The notes under the pieces are model-generated. The model did not search any database. It worked only from the letters and a program-made list of their open reading frames with translations, and was not told where the DNA came from. This document shows, piece by piece, positions 15,347 through 25,111 of a stretch of DNA of 64,000 nt. The translations under genes and the position numbers were made by a program. This stretch comes from Microbacterium oxydans (GTDB taxonomy: Bacteria; Actinomycetota; Actinomycetes; Actinomycetales; Microbacteriaceae), in NCBI RefSeq assembly GCF_006540085.1, contig NZ_BJOG01000001.1, positions 992,001 through 1,056,000 on the forward strand. Direction: 5' to 3'. How positions within the stretch are numbered: the first letter of the stretch is position 1; each line of letters opens with the position of its first letter.

Positions 15347-16393
15347 ATGAGTGACCTTCGCACCCTGCTCGGGATCGAGCATCCGATCGTTCTCGGCCCG
15401 TTCGGCGGGCTCTCCTCGACCGCGCTCACCGCCGCGGTCAGCAACGCGGGTGGACTGGGGTCGCTCGGACTCTACGGTTACGACGGCGATCGCATCCGTG
15501 CGACCGGGGCCGAGCTGCGTGCCCTGACCGACCGGCCCTATGCGGTGAACGTCTGGCTTCCGATGGGAGACGAGGTCGAGCCGAACCCGCAGCACACCGT
15601 GTTCGCGCAGGCCCTGCAGCCGTTCTACGAAGCCGTGGGCGTGGACGTCCCCGCGCGGCCGGAGCGGTACGCCCCGACCCTGGACGAACAGCTCGAGGCC
15701 GTCTGGGAGATCGAGCCCGCCGTGCTCAGCGTGGTGTTCGGCGTGCCGTCGGACGACCTGATCGAGGAGGCGCATCGCCGCGGCATCCTCATCGTCGGCA
15801 CGGCGACCACGGTGGCTGAGGCCGTCGCGCTCGACGCAGCGGGCGTGGACGCCGTGGTCGCGAGTGGCGCCGAGGCCGCGGGTCATCGGGTCGCATTCCT
15901 GCATTCAGCGGAGGAGTCGCTGGTCGGGACGTTCGCGCTGGTGCCTCAGATGGTCGACGCGGTCGGGGTGCCCGTGATCGCGGCAGGAGGTGTCGCCGAT
16001 CGTCGCGGGGTGGCGGCGGCGTTCGCCCTGGGCGCGGCGGGAGTGCAGGTGGGGACGGCGTTCCTCGCCACCGCGGAGTCGGCCGCGAACGAAGCGCACC
16101 GCGACGCGATCCGATCCACCGCCGCCGACGAGACCGTGCTCACACGTGCGATGAGCGGACGCCTGGCTCGCGGCGCCCGCAACCGTGTGGTGCGGGCGAT
16201 CGAGGCGAGCGGCACGATCGCGCCGTTCCCGATGCAGAACTGGCTGACAGGGCGCTTCCGCACCGCGGCGGGGGAGCAGAACCTGGGCGCGCTGCAGTCG
16301 CTGTGGATGGGGCAGGCCGCGCCGCTGGTGCGTCATGGCACGGCTGCCGAGGTCTTCGCCGAGCTGATGGCAGGGCTCCCGGCGACGCCGTGA
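15347..16393 (+). CDS. Nitronate monooxygenase family protein
   Basis: A 348-residue TIM-barrel flavoprotein. The N-terminus GIEHPIVLGPFGGLSS and the EAAGHRVAFL and IAAGGVADRRGVAAAFALGAAGVQVGTAFL blocks mark the NMO/2-nitropropane dioxygenase family, which binds FMN and oxidises alkyl nitronates; some members are enoyl reductases. The stop overlaps the first codon of a vestigial PIN-domain frame. Confidence 0.88.
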   Translation: MSDLRTLLGIEHPIVLGPFGGLSSTALTAAVSNAGGLGSLGLYGYDGDRIRATGAELRALTDRPYAVNVWLPMGDEVEPNPQHTVFAQALQPFYEAVGVDVPARPERYAPTLDEQLEAVWEIEPAVLSVVFGVPSDDLIEEAHRRGILIVGTATTVAEAVALDAAGVDAVVASGAEAAGHRVAFLHSAEESLVGTFALVPQMVDAVGVPVIAAGGVADRRGVAAAFALGAAGVQVGTAFLATAESAANEAHRDAIRSTAADETVLTRAMSGRLARGARNRVVRAIEASGTIAPFPMQNWLTGRFRTAAGEQNLGALQSLWMGQAAPLVRHGTAAEVFAELMAGLPATP

Positions 16394-16503
16394 CCCTCGC
16401 TGCGGCCCGGATCGCGGGCTGCTCCGCGCTGTGGACGAATGACCGACGCCTGGCAGCGGCCTCCCACGGGCTCGCGGTCGATATCCTGAGCGACCGCGAC
16501 TGA
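16390..16503 (+). pseudogene. Remnant of a VapC-type PIN-domain toxin
   Basis: The 37 codons from GTG 16390 read VTLAAARIAGCSALWTNDRR and on through LAVDILSD. This is the C-terminal quarter of a PIN-domain ribonuclease: the A..AGC..LWTND block with its active-site Asp, then the closing VDIL strand. The N-terminal three quarters, with the first catalytic Asp and Glu, are missing, and no antitoxin gene is adjacent. It is best read as the leftover of a VapBC module joined to the end of the nitronate monooxygenase gene. Confidence 0.6.
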
Positions 16504-16529
16504 CCCGAGCCCTCCCGGGTTCGTCCGGG

Positions 16530-17381
<852 letters not shown>

Positions 17382-17497
17382 GGGGGCTCCTCGAGGGTGT
17401 GCATCGATTCTGCCGTGGATGCGCCGAGCGGGCGAATCGCGAAAGATCACCCGCTGCACTGCCTGCGCACTGCACCGCTCTCACCTACCCTGAGAGC

Positions 17498-18712
17498 ATG
17501 AATGCGAGTGACCTCGGCCTCGTGCTGATCCCGCTGCTCGCCGTGGCGGCGCCGCTTCTCGCACGCGGCGTGCGACCGGTGGTCCGGGTGCCCATCGTGG
17601 TGTTCGAGCTCGTGCTCGGCATCCTCGTCGGTCCCGCTGTCTTCGGCTGGGTCGAACCGGGACCGCTGCTGGAGAAGCTCAGCGATTTCGGCCTCGCGCT
17701 GCTGTTCTTCGTCGCCGGAACCGAGATCGACTTCAAGATGGTGGCGGGCAAGCCGCTCGCGCGCGCCTCTCTGGGCTGGCTGCTCAGCGTGCTCCTGGGC
17801 ATAGGCCTGGGTTTCTTCTTCGCGCCGGGAGAGGGGATGGTGGTGGTCGGCATCGCGCTCAGTTCCACGGCGCTGGGCACCCTGATGCCGATCCTGCGCG
17901 ATGCCCGCGAGCTCGACACCCCCTTCGGTCGTGCCATCAGCGCGATCGGCGCGGTGGGCGAGTTCCTCCCGTTGATCGCGATCTCGATCTTCCTCAGCAC
18001 GCGGACCACGCCGATCGCCACGGCCGTGCTGCTGACCTTCGTGGTGCTCGCCGGGCTCGCGGTGCTGCTGGCGCACCGCGTCCCGCACGGGCGGCTGCAC
18101 GGCATCGTGCGGGCGACACTGCACACCTCGGATCAGTTCGGCGTGCGCTTCGTGATCCTGCTCATCGCCGCTCTCGTCGGGCTGAGCGTCATGCTCGATC
18201 TCGACATGCTGCTCGGGGCTTTCGTGGCCGGGGCGGTCTGGCGCATCATCATGGCGCGTGCACCGAAGAAGGACGCGGAAGAGGTCGAGAGCAAGATCGA
18301 GGCGATCGCCTTCGGTTTCCTCGTGCCGATCTTCTTCCTCTACACCGGGGTCACGTTCGATCTGCAGGCATTGCTGTCTTCGCCGACGGCGCTGGGGCTG
18401 GTGCCCATCTTCCTGATCGCTCTGCTCGTGATCCGCGGATCCGCGGCGCAGCTCTCGGCGCCGGCGGGGATGAGCGTGCGCGACCGCGCGGCCCTCGGAC
18501 TGCTCGCCGCGACGGGCCTGCCGATCATCGTGGCTGTCACCGCCATCGGTGTGGATCAGAAGATGCTCGACACCGGCACGGCTGCGGCGCTCGTCGGAGC
18601 CGGAATGCTGTCCGTGCTGCTGTATCCCCTGATCGGGATGACGCTCCGTGGCGACCGCGCGGAGGTCGTGGGCCCGCGACTGGCCGACAAGACACGACAG
18701 GGAGAGCTGTGA
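17498..18712 (+). CDS. Kef-type cation/proton antiporter (CPA2)
   Basis: A 404-residue membrane protein with about 12 hydrophobic segments covering the Na+/H+ exchanger fold. Typical motifs are LVLGILVGPAVFGW, LGLALLFFVAGTEIDF and ALSSTALGTLMP. There is no C-terminal RCK/TrkA domain, so it is not gated like KefB/C. It likely exchanges K+ or Na+ for protons. The stop overlaps the GTG of the following gene by 4 nt. Confidence 0.88.
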   Translation: MNASDLGLVLIPLLAVAAPLLARGVRPVVRVPIVVFELVLGILVGPAVFGWVEPGPLLEKLSDFGLALLFFVAGTEIDFKMVAGKPLARASLGWLLSVLLGIGLGFFFAPGEGMVVVGIALSSTALGTLMPILRDARELDTPFGRAISAIGAVGEFLPLIAISIFLSTRTTPIATAVLLTFVVLAGLAVLLAHRVPHGRLHGIVRATLHTSDQFGVRFVILLIAALVGLSVMLDLDMLLGAFVAGAVWRIIMARAPKKDAEEVESKIEAIAFGFLVPIFFLYTGVTFDLQALLSSPTALGLVPIFLIALLVIRGSAAQLSAPAGMSVRDRAALGLLAATGLPIIVAVTAIGVDQKMLDTGTAAALVGAGMLSVLLYPLIGMTLRGDRAEVVGPRLADKTRQGEL

Positions 18713-19179
18713 CCACCGCATCCGCGCTGCTGACACAGGCCGTGCACGACCTGAAGGGCGCTCCGAAGGAAGGGCTCGGCGAACAGCGCGATTCGCGCTG
18801 GCGCGGGCGTCGCATCGTCAGGGTCGGTGAGGCGTGGCACCTGGGTGTGCTGCTGCTGACCGAGACACATGCGCTGGCGACGGCCGAGGTCCTGCGCGCG
18901 GCGGACCCGGGGCGTCGCGGCTACACGGCCGAGTCGGCCAGGGAGCGGGCGGAGCGCAGGGCCGAGGCGCTGCGCGGCGGCTTCGACGAGGGCGATGTCG
19001 TGCACGTGGGATGGAGCGTCGTCGACGTCGACGCCGTGGACGCCGGAGGTTCATCCGGTCCGCTCGCTCAGGTCGACGGTGTGCCCTCCGTGCGCTGGAG
19101 CACCGCGGGAGGATTCATGCCGTTGGAGGCATACCTGCGCGAGCGCGTACCGCTGCTCCGCGACTCGGCGTCGAGCTGA
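18709..19179 (+). CDS. Conserved hypothetical protein
   Basis: A 156-residue soluble protein, translationally coupled (GTGA overlap) to the antiporter. It contains a basic patch (RWRGRRIVRVGEAWHLG), an ARERAERRAEALRGGFDEGDVVHVGWS segment and a WSTAGGFMPLEAYLRERV C-terminus. I recognise no domain or active site. Coupling suggests it works with, or is at least co-produced with, the antiporter. Confidence 0.7.
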   Translation: MTTASALLTQAVHDLKGAPKEGLGEQRDSRWRGRRIVRVGEAWHLGVLLLTETHALATAEVLRAADPGRRGYTAESARERAERRAEALRGGFDEGDVVHVGWSVVDVDAVDAGGSSGPLAQVDGVPSVRWSTAGGFMPLEAYLRERVPLLRDSASS

Positions 19180-19180
19180 T

Positions 19181-19897
19181 TCAGGCGAAGGTCTCGGCGA
19201 AGCGTCGCAGCAGGGCCGCACCCTCAGTGACCGAGGCTGCGAGAACCTGCTGCTGCACGGCGTCGAACTCGTCGGGGTCGAAGTAGCCGGTGGTGCGGTA
19301 GAACGTCATCCGGTCGGCGAAATCGCGAGGCGTGGGCTCTGGGTGGAACTGAGCGGCGTAGAGATGCGTGCCCACGCGGTACGCCTGCACGGGGCAGGCC
19401 TCGTTCGTGGCCAGCAGCACGGCGCCGGGCGGGGTCGCCGCCGCGCTCTCCTTATGGGCCGTGAAGACCGTCAGAGCGGAGCCGCTGGGTCCGAACACCG
19501 GATCGGCCGCGCCCGCCTGCGTGGTCTCGATGACCGTGGCGCTCGCGGGCTCCGGAGTGTCGGTCACCACCTCGCCGCCGAGCATGCGGGTGACGACACC
19601 GATGCTGAAGCAGGTGAAGAACACCGCGACCTCGGCGGCCATCGCCGCGTCGGCCAGCGTGCGGAGGTCGGCCTCGACGCGAAGCTGCTCGGCGGACTTC
19701 ACCGCATCGGAGACGTTGAACGGCGAGCCCCCGACGACGATGCCGCGATATCCCCGCAGGCGTTCCATCGGCAACGCCCCGTGTAGCAGATCGAGCCGGT
19801 CGACCACGTCGACGCCCAGCGCCCGACGGAAGGAGGCATGCTCGGCATCCGCCGCCCCGGTCTCGGGTCGCACGCAGACGTAGAGAAGCGAGGCCAT
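19181..19897 (-). CDS. Class I glutamine amidotransferase-like protein
   Basis: A 238-residue protein with the class I amidotransferase triad: the nucleophile Cys in FFTCFSIGVV near residue 95 and His/Glu in AAQFHPEP near 187. It resembles GMP-synthase-like standalone amidotransferases (GATase1_1). Such proteins include gamma-glutamyl hydrolases and uncharacterised enzymes. It stands between unrelated genes, so the substrate is open. Confidence 0.82.
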   Translation of the reverse strand: MASLLYVCVRPETGAADAEHASFRRALGVDVVDRLDLLHGALPMERLRGYRGIVVGGSPFNVSDAVKSAEQLRVEADLRTLADAAMAAEVAVFFTCFSIGVVTRMLGGEVVTDTPEPASATVIETTQAGAADPVFGPSGSALTVFTAHKESAAATPPGAVLLATNEACPVQAYRVGTHLYAAQFHPEPTPRDFADRMTFYRTTGYFDPDEFDAVQQQVLAASVTEGAALLRRFAETFA

Positions 19898-19937
19898 CAG
19901 GAGATTCTAACGAGCGCGCGTGGCCCAGCAGACGCGG

Positions 19938-20678
19938 TCACCGCGAGGAGTTCGCCGTGCGACCGCGGACGATGCCCACGAACGTCTCGACGTCGGCCGT
20001 GGTGCGCTCTCGCGGCCACACCAGCGCGACGGTCGAGGTCGGTCCGTGCGCGAGGACGCGGTGATCGGCGTCCTTGCGATGGTGCAGACGCGCGAGAGAC
20101 ATCGGGACGACGACGATGCCGACGCCGGATGCCGCCGTCGCGATCGCCTCGTCGGTGGGAAGGGGATCGAAGGTCGCCGGGACAGTCCCCGGGAACACGG
20201 GAGAACCCAGGACATCGTCGGTCAGCGCGATCACGACCTCGCCTTCGAGGTCGGCCGCGGTGAGCTGCTCCGCGGCCATCAGATGCGAATCGACCGCTGC
20301 GACGACGACCGGGACCTCGTCGTACAGGGGGATGATGTGCAGCGACTCGTCGGTGAGGGGCAGACGAAGGAGCGCCGCATCGACGCGGTCGAGTGCATCG
20401 CGCTGGGCGGCCGGGTCGATCGTCACGAGCTCGAGCGGCACACGCGGCATCCGCTGCTTCCAGGCGTCGATCCACTTGCCGGGGGTCGCGCCGGGCACAG
20501 CGCCGAGGCGGAAGGTGCGCGGCGCTTCCGGTTCGGGCTGCGGGGCATCGAAGACGACCTTGGAGGTGGGCTTCTTCGGCTTCTGCGGGGGATACCGCTC
20601 CGCGGGTGCTGCCTTGTTTCGGCGTACCGGTGTTCCGCGGCCTGTGCCCTTCGCGGGGCGTCTTCCCTGGTTCGCCAT
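19938..20678 (-). CDS. LysR-type substrate-binding domain protein without DNA-binding domain
   Basis: A 246-residue protein. The first 50 residues are Lys/Arg/Pro-rich and unstructured. Residues about 54-240 follow the LysR effector domain (FRLGAVPGATPGKWIDAWKQRM, then VDAALLRLP and IPLYDEVPVVVAAVDSHLMA). The winged helix-turn-helix is absent, and the frame upstream offers no room for one. It may sequester a ligand or act as a partner of another regulator. Similar HTH-less proteins occur in this family of bacteria. Confidence 0.78.
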   Translation of the reverse strand: MANQGRRPAKGTGRGTPVRRNKAAPAERYPPQKPKKPTSKVVFDAPQPEPEAPRTFRLGAVPGATPGKWIDAWKQRMPRVPLELVTIDPAAQRDALDRVDAALLRLPLTDESLHIIPLYDEVPVVVAAVDSHLMAAEQLTAADLEGEVVIALTDDVLGSPVFPGTVPATFDPLPTDEAIATAASGVGIVVVPMSLARLHHRKDADHRVLAHGPTSTVALVWPRERTTADVETFVGIVRGRTANSSR

Positions 20679-20688
20679 GCGGTCAAGG

Positions 20689-21000
20689 CTACTCGGCGGG
20701 AGTGCCCGGCACCTCCGTCGGCGCAGCAGGGCTCGTGGTGGAGAGCTTCCGCTGCGCGCGACGGACGAGTCCGGCGGCTCCGCCGACCAGGAGCAGCACG
20801 CCGACGGTCAGGAGCGCGACCGTGACGGCGGCCGTCGGGGTGAGGGCCAGCAGGGCGTCGGCGGCTGCGTCGCGGCGGTCGGCGTCTGCCAGCATCCAGA
20901 GGGCTGTCGCCGAGATCGCGGCGAACAGGAGCCCCCAGATGATGGCCGCCCAGCGGGTGCGGGGCACGGCGGTGGTCTCGGTGATCGACGGAACGCTCAT
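20689..21000 (-). CDS. Small membrane protein
   Basis: A 103-residue protein with two hydrophobic segments (about residues 14-35 and 52-76) and a polar C-terminal tail. The ATG (20998-21000) overlaps the TGA of the PspC-domain gene by 1 nt, so the two are coupled. I do not recognise a family. It is probably an accessory part of the adjacent PspC envelope-stress locus. Confidence 0.68.
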   Translation of the reverse strand: MSVPSITETTAVPRTRWAAIIWGLLFAAISATALWMLADADRRDAAADALLALTPTAAVTVALLTVGVLLLVGGAAGLVRRAQRKLSTTSPAAPTEVPGTPAE

Positions 21001-22589
21001 CACTGGTCTTCCTTCGCGGGCTCGGCGACGGTGATGGAGATGTCACCGCTGTTCTGATCGAGGGTGATCGGTTGGATGGTCGTCGGGGAGGCGGTGTCGG
21101 CCGAGATGCTCTGCACGATCACCGCCTCCTCTCCTGCGCGCTCGTCTCCGTCACGCGTGCCGAGCCATGTGCCGGAGTCGACGATCGTTCCCGAGTCGCC
21201 CTCCACGCGGGTCCAGGTCACGGATGCCGTGTCCACCGTCGCTCGGAGCTGCAGCTCGACGCCGGGATCGACATAGATGTACGTCCCCCCGGAGGACTTC
21301 TCGATCACGATCGGTCGCGGCGCGCCGTCGTGCTGATAGAGGGTGACGGAGAGGTCGCCGAACGGCTGACGGATGTGCTGCTCGCGGCTGTTGGTGATCG
21401 AGGCCCATCCGAAGGTCAGGTCCTGCAGCGTGGAGAACGCCCCGGCCACGAGTCCGCCGACGAGGGTGATGACCGTCACGAAGGCCAGGAAACCGCTGCG
21501 CCGACGGAACGCCCCGGCGACGATCATCCCGAGCGCGAGGATCAGGGCTGCTGCGAGGAGGCCGAGAGCTCCGCCGAGCTGGGCTGCGCCGGTCGCCAGT
21601 CCCACGGCAGCACCGGTGATGATCGCGAGCCCCACCATCGTCGCCACGAACGCGAATCCGGCGCGCGGGTTCGACTCCCGGCGGATGCGACGGCGTTCGG
21701 CGGCTTCGGCGGCGAACACGGCGGCCTCGGCCTGGCGCTCACGGCGCAGCTGGTCGCGGGCGGCGCGCTCGACGTCCTGCTGCTGGCGCCGCCACGCCTG
21801 ATCCTGTTCCTTCCAGGCGGCATGCTGGGCGCGCCAGGCTTCGAGGGCTGCGGGATCCTGCGAACCAGGCGGCAGAGGGGCCGGCGGTGCCGGCGGGATC
21901 GCGCCGAGTGCGGGATCCGGTGACATCGGCTCTGCTGCGATGCCGGCGTCGGAATCCGCGGCGGCGGAGAGAGTGGCGTCCGCCCCCTCGGCGGTACCCG
22001 AACCGGCGAGGGGGGCGGACGCGGCCGGGGCCGTCTGATCTGCGGAAGCCGTCGGCAGATCAGACGCGGAAGCGCCCGGGGTGCGGCTGGCAGCACGCAC
22101 GATCAGGAAGAGCAGGCCGGCGACGAGCACGAGCCCGACGATCCAGCTGAGGAGGGAGAGGGCCGACCAGTCGCCGTAACCGAGCCCGAACAGGCGGCCA
22201 GCGAGCGGAGCGGTCGGGAACAGCCCGATGACGGCCATCGCCAGGATGCCCCACTGCACGGGCTGGTAGTCGCGACGCAGCAGGTCGCGCAGGTGCACCC
22301 GTCCATCGATGTCGGGCAGCAGCGCCCACGCGGCGGCGTACAGGAAGATCACCGGCAGTCCGAAGAGCGCGGCCACCACCAGCACCCCTCGCACGATGAG
22401 CGGGTCGATCCGCAGGCGTGCGGCGATACCGGCGGCGACGCCACCCAGCCAGCCCTCGGAGCGGGCGACGCCGAGACCGGCGACCCAGAGCAGGAAGCGG
22501 TCGGCGCCGCGCGGGGTGCCCGTGCCGGGACCGCCGACGGCCGGAGCGTCTGGATCGGCAGGGGGCGGAGGCGCAGTCGGAATCGTCAT
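21000..22589 (-). CDS. PspC-domain membrane protein
   Basis: A 529-residue protein. After a Pro-rich N-terminus comes a PspC domain (about 34-100, RSEGWLGGVAAGIAARLRIDPLIVRGVLVVAALFG). Then follow further membrane segments, a charged coiled stretch rich in Gln, Arg and Ala (about 265-310), more membrane segments and a C-terminal beta-rich domain (about 410-529). The last part resembles the adhesin-like domain of LiaF-type proteins. It diverges from a PspC-kinase and regulator, an arrangement like an envelope-stress LiaFSR system. ATG 22587-22589 is the start; the long open frame upstream of it is not protein-like. Confidence 0.82.
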   Translation of the reverse strand: MTIPTAPPPPADPDAPAVGGPGTGTPRGADRFLLWVAGLGVARSEGWLGGVAAGIAARLRIDPLIVRGVLVVAALFGLPVIFLYAAAWALLPDIDGRVHLRDLLRRDYQPVQWGILAMAVIGLFPTAPLAGRLFGLGYGDWSALSLLSWIVGLVLVAGLLFLIVRAASRTPGASASDLPTASADQTAPAASAPLAGSGTAEGADATLSAAADSDAGIAAEPMSPDPALGAIPPAPPAPLPPGSQDPAALEAWRAQHAAWKEQDQAWRRQQQDVERAARDQLRRERQAEAAVFAAEAAERRRIRRESNPRAGFAFVATMVGLAIITGAAVGLATGAAQLGGALGLLAAALILALGMIVAGAFRRRSGFLAFVTVITLVGGLVAGAFSTLQDLTFGWASITNSREQHIRQPFGDLSVTLYQHDGAPRPIVIEKSSGGTYIYVDPGVELQLRATVDTASVTWTRVEGDSGTIVDSGTWLGTRDGDERAGEEAVIVQSISADTASPTTIQPITLDQNSGDISITVAEPAKEDQ

Positions 22590-22703
22590 GCTTCGATCCT
22601 GGCGGTGGCGCGGGGCGCTGTGCCATGGGGGGAACCCCTGAGCGACCCCTGATTCTCGCCGGGGGAGCCCCCGGAGCATCGGCGCGGATGATTGGATGGC
22701 GAC

Positions 22704-23948
22704 ATGTCCTCTTCGGCGCACGCTCCCGCGCGACCTCCGCGCGTCGCCGCTCCACCGCGCCCGTCGCTGACCCGCGATCGCGACTGCCTGGTCGCCGGCG
22801 TCAGTGCCGGACTCGCACGCCACCTGGGCGCACAGCCGTGGATGGTGCGCGCTCTGTTCATCGCCCTCGCGCTGTGCGGCGGTGCAGGGGTGCTGCTCTA
22901 CGCCTGGTGCTGGATGTTCACGCCGTGGGCGGAGGGTGAGGACGCACCGACCAGACGGATGCCCGTGGCGTGGCTGCTGCTGGCTCCCGCGGCCGTGGGG
23001 GTCCTCGTCGTGCTGGTGTGGCGTGGCGGCAGCGACTGGCTGACCGGGTCGATCCCTCCCGATGTCGCGGCGGTCGTCGTCGGCGGAACGGTGGTCTTCG
23101 CGACCGGCGCCGGGCTCTGGGCGACGCTGATCGACAGCACCGACACCGCACGGGGGCCACGGCACACGCTGAGCATCCGGATCCTCTCGATCGTCCTGCT
23201 GGCCCTGCTGTTCACGATCCTGCTGTCCTGGCCGGTGGCCCGGTCGGGCGTGGCGCTGGTGCTGCTCCCGCTGGTCGGGCTCGCGGCCGTGGTGTCCTCG
23301 TCGTTGATACCCCGATGGCGCGAGCTGTCCGGTGAGCGGGTGCGCCGCATCCGCGAGGAGCAGCGCAGCCAGATGGCCGCCCACCTGCACGACTCGGTGC
23401 TGCAGACACTGGCGCTGATCCAGAACAGGGCGGGAGCTTCCAGCGAAGCTGCGCGCCTCGCCAGGGCGCAGGAGCGGGAGCTGCGTGCCTGGTTGTACGA
23501 CGGCGATGCTCCGGCCGACAGTGATCTTCCGACCGACCTGCGCGACTATGCCGGAGCGTTGGAGCTCGACTACCCGGTGCGCATCGACGTGGTCTCCGCC
23601 GGCCTGTCGACAGAGCGGGCGAGCGGAGAGCTCGCCGCCGCCGCCAGGGAGGCGATCCTGAACGCGGCCCGCCACGCAGGAGGCGAGATCTCGGTGTACA
23701 TCGAGGGAAGCGTGTCAGGCGTCGATGTGTTCATCCGCGATCGGGGCCCGGGATTCCAGCTCGATGAGGTGCCCAGCGATCGGTTGGGCGTGCGCGAGTC
23801 GATCATCGGACGGATGCGCCGTGCGGGTGGCAGTGGAGGGGTTCGCAGCGACGAGAGCGGCACAGAGGTGCATCTGCGCATCATGACACCGTCCAACCAG
23901 GAGCGGCCGGTACCGCGTGCGACGGCTCGGGAGGAGCACCATGGCTGA
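22704..23948 (+). CDS. PspC-domain sensor histidine kinase
   Basis: A 414-residue kinase. A PspC domain occupies about residues 20-80 (LTRDRDCLVAGVSAGLARHLG), followed by membrane segments to about residue 200. The kinase core has HLHDSVLQTLALIQN (phosphoacceptor His) and an ATPase domain with EAILNAARHA and an intact DRGPG D-box. The start is uncertain between ATG 22704 and an in-frame ATG 12 nt upstream. It overlaps the regulator gene by 8 nt. It probably senses envelope stress together with the divergent PspC protein. Confidence 0.88.
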   Translation: MSSSAHAPARPPRVAAPPRPSLTRDRDCLVAGVSAGLARHLGAQPWMVRALFIALALCGGAGVLLYAWCWMFTPWAEGEDAPTRRMPVAWLLLAPAAVGVLVVLVWRGGSDWLTGSIPPDVAAVVVGGTVVFATGAGLWATLIDSTDTARGPRHTLSIRILSIVLLALLFTILLSWPVARSGVALVLLPLVGLAAVVSSSLIPRWRELSGERVRRIREEQRSQMAAHLHDSVLQTLALIQNRAGASSEAARLARAQERELRAWLYDGDAPADSDLPTDLRDYAGALELDYPVRIDVVSAGLSTERASGELAAAAREAILNAARHAGGEISVYIEGSVSGVDVFIRDRGPGFQLDEVPSDRLGVRESIIGRMRRAGGSGGVRSDESGTEVHLRIMTPSNQERPVPRATAREEHHG

Positions 23949-24600
23949 GATCATCCGTGTCGTGATCGTCGACGATCACTCGATCTTCCGCTCCGGCCTG
24001 CGCGCAGACCTCGATGCGAGCGTCGATGTGGTGGGCGAAGCGGCAGACGTGCCGTCGGCGATCTCGGTGATCGGCGAGACGCGACCGGATGTCGTGCTCC
24101 TCGACGTGCATCTCCCGGGCGGCGACGGCGAGGACGCGGCCGGAGGTGAGGCGGTGATCCGCGGGTCGTCTCCGACCGATGCCCGCTTCCTCGCGTTGAG
24201 CGTGTCCGACGCCGCGGCCGACGTCGTGCGGGTGATCCGCGCCGGCGCGCGGGGTTACATCACGAAGGGCTCATCCGGCGTCGAGGTCAGCAGCGCGGTG
24301 CGGGCCGTGGCCGAGGGTGATGCGGTCTTCTCGCCGAGGCTTGCCGGCTTCGTGCTCGACGCCTTCGGGGCGGTCGCCGGTGAGACCGCGACAGCGACCG
24401 ACGAACTCGACCGGCTCTCGGCACGCGAGCAGGAGGTCATGCGCCTGATCGCTCGGGGCTACGCGTACAAAGAGGTCGCGTCGGAGCTGTTCATCTCGAT
24501 CAAGACGGTCGAGACGCATGTGTCGTCGGTGCTGCGCAAGCTTCAGCTCTCCTCACGACACGAACTCACGGCATGGGCCTCCGAGCGGCGGCTGTTGTGA
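23941..24600 (+). CDS. NarL/LuxR-family response regulator, partner of the PspC kinase
   Basis: A 219-residue regulator with acidic residues D11-D12, phosphoacceptor D55 (VVLLDVHLPGGDG) and a LuxR helix-turn-helix (LSAREQEVMRLIARGYAYKEVASEL). ATG 23941 overlaps the kinase gene by 8 nt, so the pair is co-translated. Probable targets are its own operon and the divergent PspC gene. Confidence 0.92.
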   Translation: MAEIIRVVIVDDHSIFRSGLRADLDASVDVVGEAADVPSAISVIGETRPDVVLLDVHLPGGDGEDAAGGEAVIRGSSPTDARFLALSVSDAAADVVRVIRAGARGYITKGSSGVEVSSAVRAVAEGDAVFSPRLAGFVLDAFGAVAGETATATDELDRLSAREQEVMRLIARGYAYKEVASELFISIKTVETHVSSVLRKLQLSSRHELTAWASERRLL

Positions 24601-24623
24601 GAGCACCGCTCGGGTGAGGTCGC

Positions 24624-25031
24624 TCAGGCCGCGAGCCACAGACCTTTCTGATCCGTCGCGATGGTGAGTCCGGCCGCGACCGTCTCGTCGTCGCCGATCC
24701 TGGCACCGCGGACGATGCGCGCTCCGGCACCGATGTCGGTGCGGACGCCCACGTAGGCGTGATCGCCGATCGCCGCGCCATGGCCGACGTGCGCGTGCGC
24801 GTCCACGAACGCGCCTTCGCCGATCACGGCGTCTTCGTCGATCCAGGCACCGCGGGCGATGGTCGCGCCGGCACCGACGCGCGCCCCCGGTTCGATATAG
24901 GCACCCGCCTCGATGTGTGCCTTCGGGTGCACCTTCGCGCCATGCGCGACGAGACCCCGGCCGTTCGCGTGCTTGCGATACCGCAGCGTCGCGCCCTGGT
25001 CGTTCTCGATGTCGACGTAGTTCTTGCCCAC
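24624..25031 (-). CDS. Hexapeptide-repeat (left-handed beta-helix) protein
   Basis: A 135-residue protein. From about residue 30 on it consists of hexapeptide repeats (AYIEPGARVGAGATIARGAW and similar), which build a left-handed beta-helix as in acyltransferases and gamma-carbonic anhydrases. No acetyl-CoA-specific extension is present, so calling it a transferase would go beyond the evidence. GTG 25029-25031 follows a strong GGGAGGA. A TATATC on the minus strand near 25062-25067 could be its -10 element, and a CCGGAG/CTCCGG inverted repeat lies between that and the start. Confidence 0.75.
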   Translation of the reverse strand: MGKNYVDIENDQGATLRYRKHANGRGLVAHGAKVHPKAHIEAGAYIEPGARVGAGATIARGAWIDEDAVIGEGAFVDAHAHVGHGAAIGDHAYVGVRTDIGAGARIVRGARIGDDETVAAGLTIATDQKGLWLAA

Positions 25032-25111
25032 GATTCCTCCCGTGCTCCGGAGTTCTCCGGATATATCAACAACCACGACAGGGGCGGATTCATTCCCGCG
25101 GATGGATGTGG

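Noticed and set aside
18709..19179. Naming the small protein after the antiporter a glutaminase or regulator
   Set aside because: No active-site or DNA-binding motif is visible, so it is left unnamed.
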